Shown: positions 40,601 through 49,600 of the stretch, piece after piece | Layout of the letters: each line of letters starts with the position of its first letter | Numbering within the stretch: the stretch's first letter is position 1 | Assembly (NCBI RefSeq): GCF_900100455.1 | Contig: NZ_FNCV01000001.1 | Coordinates: 351,093-415,092, forward strand | Source: Roseospirillum parvum | GTDB taxonomy: Bacteria > Pseudomonadota > Alphaproteobacteria > Rhodospirillales > Rhodospirillaceae | Reading direction: 5' to 3' | DNA length: 64,000 nucleotides | Made by a program: the position numbers and the translations under genes | Notes under the pieces: generated by a model | The model's database searches: none | Told to the model about the DNA's origin: nothing | What the model saw: the letters and a program-made list of their open reading frames with translations, nothing else

Positions 40601-43600
40601 AAGGATGGGACGACCTACACCGAGGGCAGTGGCTCGACCACCATCACGGTGGACGGCACCGACCATGCCGTGGACTACGCGTTCGATGGCTCCGGTTCCC
40701 TGACCCTGTCGTTCCCCGATGACGCCGTGGATGGTCCGCAGATGCTGCAGAGCATCGACCTGACGGATCATGTCCTGGTCAAGGTCGGCAACGACGACAG
40801 CACCGACTTCGATATCACCGCCACCGTCCAGACCACCGAGTATGACGACGACGAGGGTGGCTCGGTGGCCACGGGCAGGGAGACGGCGAGCACCTCGATC
40901 ACCCAGCATGTGATTGTCGAGGGCGTGGCCGAGACGGCGGCCGGCGGCTTCAACGCCGACGGAACCTGGACCTTCGAGGAGGACGGCGGCTCGCGCCGGG
41001 CCGACAACGGCGTGATCGTCGCGGTCGACTTCCAGGCCCAGACCCAGGACGACGACGGCGCCGAGCAGTCGGAAGGCATCACCAGGATCGTGGTCGAGCA
41101 GACCAGCGGCACCGGTGAGTTCACCGACGCGGCGGGCAACGAACTGCCCGCCACCCTGACCATCGGCGGTGTCGAGTGGACCGTCGACGTCAGCGGCCCC
41201 ATGGGCGATCAGACCCTGACCCTGACCTACGCCGGGACCGGCAACAGCCAGGTGCAGTCGGTCGACCTGAACGGCGTCATCGCCGTCACCGTGGGCGGTG
41301 ACGACAGCGACAACGTGACCCTGAACGCCACCGTCACCACCACCGAGTACGACGACGACGGCGGCTCGGTGGCGGTGGCCAGCCGCGACACCGAGTTCGG
41401 CCCGCAGACGGCGACCCTCACCCCGGTCGCCGACCGCCCCGACTTCGATGGCGCGCGCACCGGCACCGAGGACGAGTGGATCGCCCTCGACCTGACCGAC
41501 GGCGCCAGCACCAACGACGAGGATGCCGAGAGCGAGCAGTCGGAGAGCATCGTCCAGTACCGGGTTGGCGACTTCGACGCCATCGAGGGTCTGGGCGCCG
41601 GCGTCAAGTACACCGACGACAACGGCGACGTGCACGAGTACTTCTACACCGGCTCGACCCTGGGCTGGGTGGAGAGCGTCAACGGTGGCATCCCGCTGCC
41701 CAGCAACGACCTGGACGGCAACCTGAAGCTCTCGCCGGCCGAGGCGGCCACCTTCCAGGTGAAGGCGCCGTGGAACAGCGACGAGGACTTCACCCTGAAG
41801 GTCGGCGTGCGCGTCAAGGACGTGGACGAGGACGGCGACGGCAACGACAAGAAGTGGTTCAACAACGACCTCACGGTCGAGGTGGACTCGGTGGCCGATG
41901 CCGGTGTCGGGCTGATCCTGCTGCCGGGTGGCTATGTCAACGAGGACGGCAGCATCACCCCGCAGATCACCGGCGTCTTCCCGGACAGCGACGGTTCCGA
42001 GGAACACATCCTGTACCTCGCGGTTCCCGAGGGCTGGTCGGTGGTCAACGCCAACGGCTGGACCCTGGTTGACGACGCCAACAGCTCCTACGACGGCCAG
42101 TACATGCTGGACGTGACCAGCCAGGGTTACGTTGTCGGCGCCGCGGCCCCGACCCTGGCCCCGCCGGCCGACTCCGATGTGGATGCCACGCTGTCGGTGA
42201 CCATGCTGTCGCGTGAGCTGAACGCCGAGGGCAGCTACAACGAGACCGTCAACGACATCGCCACCACGCCGGTCAGCCGGCTGATCGTGGTCGATGCCGA
42301 TGCCGACATGCCGACCGATGTCAGCGGCGACGCCGACTATCCGGAGGACTACACCGCGGCGGCGCCGGGTGGCGAGACCACGGTCAGCGTCACCGCCACC
42401 TTCGGCGACTACGAGGACGGCTCGGAAACCCACTACGTGGCGGTCGAGCTGCCCGAGGGCTGGGGCTACAGCGGCGGCTATGACACCTGGGACGGCGTCG
42501 GCCCCTACGCCGGCACCACCTTCGTGCTGATCCCGGTCGACAACGCCGACATCGCCGACGGCGGCGGCACGGTGAGCGTGCCGCTGACCATGACCGTGCC
42601 CGAGAACGTGGCCGACTCCACCAAGGTGGAGCTGACCGTGCTGGCCGGGGCGGTCGAAACCCTGACCGGCGACCACGAGCCTGAGTGGTGGGCGAGCGAC
42701 AACGTGGCCATCGCCAACGGCACGGCGACGGTCATCATCGATCCGGCCGATCCGGGCGCGCCCGGCGACCCGGGCGATCCCAACAATCCCAACGATCCGC
42801 CGACCAACAACGACTACGGCTACGTGGGCGGGGCGATCGCCTTCGAGGACGGCGACAGCCCGGAGACCCCGGTGCAGATCGACGGCGACAATGCCTACGC
42901 GGTGTCCTTCACGCCGTTCGTCGATGACACCTCGGGCACCGAGCACAACGCTGCGGAGAGCATCGAGGCGGTTACCGTCGGCACCTACAGCGGCGGTACC
43001 CTTTACGCCACCAGCGATGGCGTGACCTTCACCGCCCTGGCTGCCGGCGACACCTTCACGCCGGATCAGGAGCTGTTCTTCGTGCCGGCCGAGAACGACA
43101 GCGATGCCGACCTCAGCATCCCGCTGACCCTCAGCCTGGTCGACCCGGACTCCGGCGCCACCGCCGAGGTGCCGAGCTACATCACCGTGGTCATGGACGC
43201 GGTGGCCGACATGCCGACCATCGGCGCCTCCGCCGGCGACGAGACGGCCGGCGTGGAACGCCTGCTGTCGCTGTCCTACAGCGGCGACGCGGGTGATACC
43301 GACAGCATGGCCAGCGCCTGGAGCGCCGCCGGGGTGAGTGTCAGCCCGGTGACCTGGACGATCCCGACGATTAGCGGCACCAACGTCAACGTGGCGGTCC
43401 TGCCGGGCACCGACTTCGGGTCGAAGAACCTGAACTTCACGCTGGGCAACGGCAACACCCCGAACACGGCGCTGCACGGCCAGTGGCAGTACTCGGGCTT
43501 CGCCGTCAACCATGGCGACATGGACATCGACAACGGCGAGATCGACACCCTGGATGGGAACGACGCCAACGCCGTCGAGGCGATCCGCCTGACCTTCGAT

Positions 43601-46600
43601 GACCCGATGGATCAGGTGACCGTCGACCTGGGCGCCCTGTTCGGCGACCTGGAAAACGAGAACGCCCCCTATGACGCCCAGTACCACGAGAAGGCCCTGA
43701 TCATCGCCTACGACGCCGAGGGCAACGAGGTGGCCCGCACCACCGTTGAGGGAACGGTCAACGGGCTGGCCTCCGGCACCCTGACCGCGCCCGAGGGGCA
43801 GAGCATCGCCGCGGTGATGGTCTCGCCGCTCAACGACGGGGCCGGGCTGTCGGGCCACAACTCCGACTTCCTGGTCACCGGTGTGTCCGGCGTCGCCCAC
43901 GTGGACGAGGAGACCTGCACCACCGACACCGTGTGGGTCGATGAAGGGGCCCAGGTGACGGTGACCCTGACCGCCACCTTCGGCGACGTGGTCGATGGTT
44001 CGGAAAGCCACTACATGGCGGTGCTGCTGCCCGACGGGCTGACCCTGGCCAGCACCCCGGCCAATTCGACCACGATCCCGGTCGGGCCGGACGGCCTGGA
44101 GCTGCCCGACGGGCGGACTCTGCCCGAAGGCAACTACCTGCTGATCAACGTCGACGACCAGCTTGGCGCCAACGACACCGTCAACCCCACCAGCGCCACC
44201 CTGAGCCTGCTGCTCAACGCCGCCGAGGTGCCCGAGACCACCGATGTGCGCGTCGGCGTCTGGGGTGTGGCCGCCGAGACCACCCTGACCGGCGCCGAGC
44301 CGACCGGGGACAACAACCTGGCGGTCACCGAGGGAGCCTGTGTCGGCATCACCATCGACAGCGGGCCCGACATCGAGGACGCCGAGAACGAGCTCGACGA
44401 GGGCGGCAACACCGTCAGCGGCGACCTGTTCGACGAAAGCGCCGCCAACACCGATGGCTTCGGGGGCGACGCGGTGATGACCAGCATCACCGTGGGTGGG
44501 GTCACCTACCCGCTGGCCGATGGCCAGACCATCACCGTCACCACGCCGATCGGCGGCACCCTCAAGGTGTCGAGCGACGGCAGCTACACCTACACCTCGC
44601 CGATGGTCCACGACCACGACGACGACAGCTTCACGGCCAGCGACGACTACGTGCCGGAGGAGTTCGGCTTCACGGTCACCGATCCCAGCGGCTCCACCGC
44701 CAGCGGCACCCTGACCATCGATGTGAACGACATCGACCCCGAGACCGGCAGCAACCCGGCCAAGACGGTCTACGACGACGCCACCGAGGGCACCCAGGAG
44801 GCCTCTGGCACCCTGGCCTTCGACCACGTGGACGGCGCCGCCATCACCGAGTTCAGCTTCGACGGGAAAACCGCCTCGGCCGATAGCTGGACCGTCGATG
44901 GCAGCGGCAACGTCACCCTGACCGGCGACTGGTTCGAAGTGAAGGTCAACCCCGAGACGGGCGCCTACACCTTCACCCAGACCGGCCCCTATGACCACGC
45001 CGAAGGCGACGCCAGCAAGGAGCTCTCGCTGGACTACACGGTCCAGGACGTGGACAACGGCAGCGACGACGGCTCGGTCAAGATCACCGTCATGGACGAC
45101 GAGCCGGTGGCCGAGGACGACGACAACAGCGTCGTCGAGGGCCAGAGCGTCGCCGGCAACGTGCTGACCAACGATGACGGCGGGGCCGACACCCCGGCCA
45201 CCGTCACCGAGATTGGCGGCAGCGCGCTGAACTTCAACCAGACCCACGGCGGCACCACCGGCTGGGCCAAGGTGGAAGGCACCTACGGCGACCTGTTCAT
45301 CAAGGCGGACGGCAGCTACGACTACGTGGCCGACGCCAACCTCGACAACGCGACCGGGGTCAAGGACAGCTTCACCTACACCCTGGAAGACGCCGACGGC
45401 GACACCGACACCGCGATCCTGACCATCGACATCAGCGATGGCACTGGTCCGTCGGTCAGCGCCCCGGCGGGCGACACCCTGTCGCTGACGGTGGACGAGG
45501 CGGCGCTGGATGCCACCGGCACCGAGCCGGCCAGCGACGACGAGACCGACAGCGGCAGCATCACCTTCTCGGCCGGGTCGGACCAGATCATCAGCATCGC
45601 CTTCGCTGATCCGAGCGCCAGCACGCCGGTGGTCGACGGTCTGGACGACGCGGCGAACATCGTCTGGAGCCTGGAGAGCGGCGATCTGGTCGGCAAGATC
45701 GGCGGCACCACGGTGCTGACCCTGGCGCTGAGCGACGTCGATACGCCGGTCGCGGTGGGAGCCTCGGAAGAGGTCACCGTGACGGCGACCCTGAACGCCG
45801 CCTGGGCGCACGAGAATAACGTCAACGTGGACACCTTGACGGTCAGCGGCGTCCAGGTGGTCGCCACCGACACCGACGGCGACACCGCCACGGCGGAAGT
45901 CGGGGTCGAGGTGCTCGATGACGCGCCGGAGGTTCAGAGCTGTGTCATCACCAATTGGGGTGGCGAGGCGAGCTGGAACAACTCGTTCGGCTACTATGTC
46001 ATCGGCGACGATGGGCAGCCGGTCGCGGACTCCTACCAGGTCATCTGGGCCAACGCCTCCAATGCCAACATCGGTGAGTCCGTCACCATCGAGGGCTACA
46101 GCGAGGATCAGATCGGCTTCTTCATCATCAAGCAGGGCGCCGACAACGGGATCAGCGACGGGCAGACCGTCGATCCCACCACCTCTGGCCTGATCCTGGT
46201 CTCCGCCAGCTCGACCGTCCAGCCGGGCGAGGACTACGTCCCCGCCAGCGCCCCGGGCGAGCACCTGTACTTCGAGGATGGCGCCGACACCGACTACAGC
46301 GACGTTCAGGTGAGCGTGCAGTGGCAGGCTGTCGGCGGCGGCTTCGTCGACGAGGACGATCTGCCCGACGGCACCAGCCCGGACAGCGCGGCCCTGGCGG
46401 TTTCCGGCGATCTGGTCGATACGGTCGACTTCGGGGCCGATGGGCCGGCCAGCGCCGGCGGTGGCTACAGCTTCAACCCGGATGTGGCCGGCACCTCGAT
46501 CACCGTGGACGGCACGACCATCCACATCGAGCAAGACAGCGGCGTGATCTTCGGTTGCCTGACCGATGGCGACCTCAGCAGCGCGGTCTTCTCGGTGTCG

Positions 46601-49600
46601 CTGGACGGCAGCGGTGGCTACACCTTCACCCTGCTCGACAACCTGCCGCACACCACCGGCAGCGGCGAGAACGTGGCCGCCATCAGCATCCCCGACCTGA
46701 TCCGCTACACCGACAGCGACGGCGATTTCGTGGATGGCGACTTCAGCATGTTCGTCATCGACGACGTGCCGACGGCTGATCTGGCCGCCAGTGGCGCGAC
46801 CAGCATTGCCGAGGACGCGGCCGGGACCCTGACCGGGACCTGGGAGGCCCCGCTGGGCGCTGATGGCGCGGGCTCGCTCACCTTCACGGTGGACGGCCAG
46901 ACGCAGACCATGGGCACCACGGCGCTGACCTTCACGGTGGCCAATGCCGGCGTGCTGACGGTCTCCCCGGATGGCACGTGGTCGCTGGATCCGTCGCTGA
47001 ACGGCGACAACGCCACCGGTGTGTCGTTCGACATGACGGTGACGGCGACCGACGCCGATGGCGACACGGCCGAGGACACCCTCACCCTGACGGTGACCGA
47101 TGGCGAGGGCCCCTCGGTCAGCGATCCGTCGGCCGGCCCGCTCGAGTTGACGCTCGACGACGCCGATACCGATGGCGGCAGCGATGACACCGACAGCGGT
47201 TCGGTGACCTTCCAGGCCGGCTCGGACAACATCGTCACCATCGGCTTCGCGGTGCCCGCGACGGGTGACATCACCGTCGACGGCATGGACGGCACGGCCC
47301 TGACCTGGGCGGTGACCACCGGCGGCGAGCTGATCGGCTACACCACCGACAGCTCCGATCCGGAGATCACCCTGACCCTGGGCGGCGCCAGCTCGGCGGC
47401 GGCCGGTGGCTCGGCGGTGGTCAACGTCACCGCCACCCTGTCCGACGCCCTGAAGCACGAGTTGGGCACTGGCGACATCACCATCGGCGGCATCGGCATC
47501 AAGGCCGCGGACACCGATGGCGACATCGCCACCGCCAACGTGGCCCTGACCGTGACCGACGATGTGCCGGAGGTGACGGGCACCCTGGACAAGCAGGAAA
47601 TCAACGAGGCCGATCTTTCCGGCGGCCCGGTGACCCTGACCGCCCAGGCCCTGCCGGGTGTCGACTACGGCGCCGACGGTGCGGGCGGGCTGACCATCGA
47701 TGCCAGCCTGGACGGCACGAACAGCGGCTACAGCCTGAGCGACGGCACGCCGATCCTGTTCGACGTCGACGGCGACACCCTGAAGGGCGTCACCGCCGGC
47801 GGCACCGAGGCCTTCAGCCTGACCGTCCACGACAACGGCACCTACGACTTCACCCTGTCGGCGGCGCTGAAGCACCCCAGCAACAACGACGCCGATACCC
47901 TGACCCTGAGCTTCGCCGACGCCATCGTGGCCAGCGACAGCGATCAGGACACGGCGCCGATGGACTTCGCCATCGACGTGGTGGACGACATCTACGGCGC
48001 CGCCGCCGGGCCGCTGTCCTACACGGTCACCGAGGGCGACACGCTGACCATCCCGATCACCGACCTGTTCAGCGACGCCAGCAGCATGGACGGGTGGAAG
48101 GGCTGGTCCGTCTGGCGGCAGTTCAGCGGTTCCCTGGACTGGGACAACGGCGCCGACGGTGTCACCGGCACCGCCGACGACCAGTTGGTGTTCACCAACG
48201 TCAGTGTCGCCGGACAAAACCTGGCGGGGACTGTCACCCTGACAGACGGCGACGGCGATGTGGCCTCCAAGTCCTTCACCGTCACCGTGCTGCCCGACAA
48301 CAACCCGCCGGAGGCGGTCGACGACGCGGCCAGCATCGTGCAGGGTGGGGCGCCGATCAGCTTCAACGTGCTCGATGGCACGGCGAGCAGCGGCAACGTG
48401 GCCGACTCCGACCCGGATGGCGACACCGTGTCGGTGACCACCACCACGGTCTATGGCCAGTACGGCTACGCCACCATCGACGCCACCAGCGGCGCCACCA
48501 CCTACACCCTGTACACCGCCGGCAACATCCCGGCCGGGGCGCCGGCGGGTGCCGAGGTGGCCAACCCGGCCGACGGGCAGACCCTGACCGACACGCTGAC
48601 CTACACCATCAGCGACGGCAGCCTGACCGACGACGGGCAGATCACCATCGACATCGGCGACGCCACCCCGGTGGCCTTCGACAACACCAACTCGGTGGCT
48701 GCCGAGGTGCAGGATCAGGTGAAACTGGTGCTGACGCTCGATGTCTCCGGCAGCATGGGCTACCAGATCGATCCGCTGACCGGCCAGTACACCACGCCGA
48801 ACGGCAGTGCCGGTTCTCCGAACCGCCTGGAAACCCTGAAGGTGGCGGTGGCCCAGTTGCTGGCCAGCTACGAAGCCACCGGGGCCGATGTCAGCGTCGA
48901 CATCGTCACCTTCAGCAGCGGTGCCTCGCTGCTCGGCAGCTACGCGAGCGACGGGTCGGGTGACGGCACCATCGCCGATGCGATCAGCGCCGTTCAGGGC
49001 CTCAGCGCGAACGGCTCGACCGACTACGACGATGCCCTCGAGGCCAGCGTCGACGCCGGGCTGGACAGCGACACCATCATGTACTTCATCTCCGATGGTC
49101 GGCCGACCGCCGGCGATGACCAGACGGCCGGCGGCAGCCTGATGTTCGGTCAGGACCCCAGCACCTGGGCCAACGGCGCCACCGTGCATGCCGTGGGCAT
49201 CAACATGGGGTCGGCCTACATCGACAACCTCAACGCCATCGACAACACCGGCCCGGATGGCAGCAGCGACGCCAAGAACGTCCCCGACGATCTGGCCCAA
49301 CTGACCACCATCCTGCTCGCCACCGTGCCCGGCACGACCAGCGGCAACCTGCTGGTGGACCTGCCGGACGCCGATGAGGGTGCCTCGGACCTGGGCGGGG
49401 CCGATGGCTTCCCGGCCAGCGGCAACGTGCTGACCGAGGTTGCCGGGTTCGGCATCGGCGACAGCGCGGGCGCCACCAACGGGGGCTACACGCTGATCTC
49501 CACCGATGGCGCGGAGGTGCTTCAGATCGGCTCCGACAACGGCCTGCTGACGGTCAACCTGCGCACCGGCGACTACAGCTACACCGCCAAGAGCGGGGTG

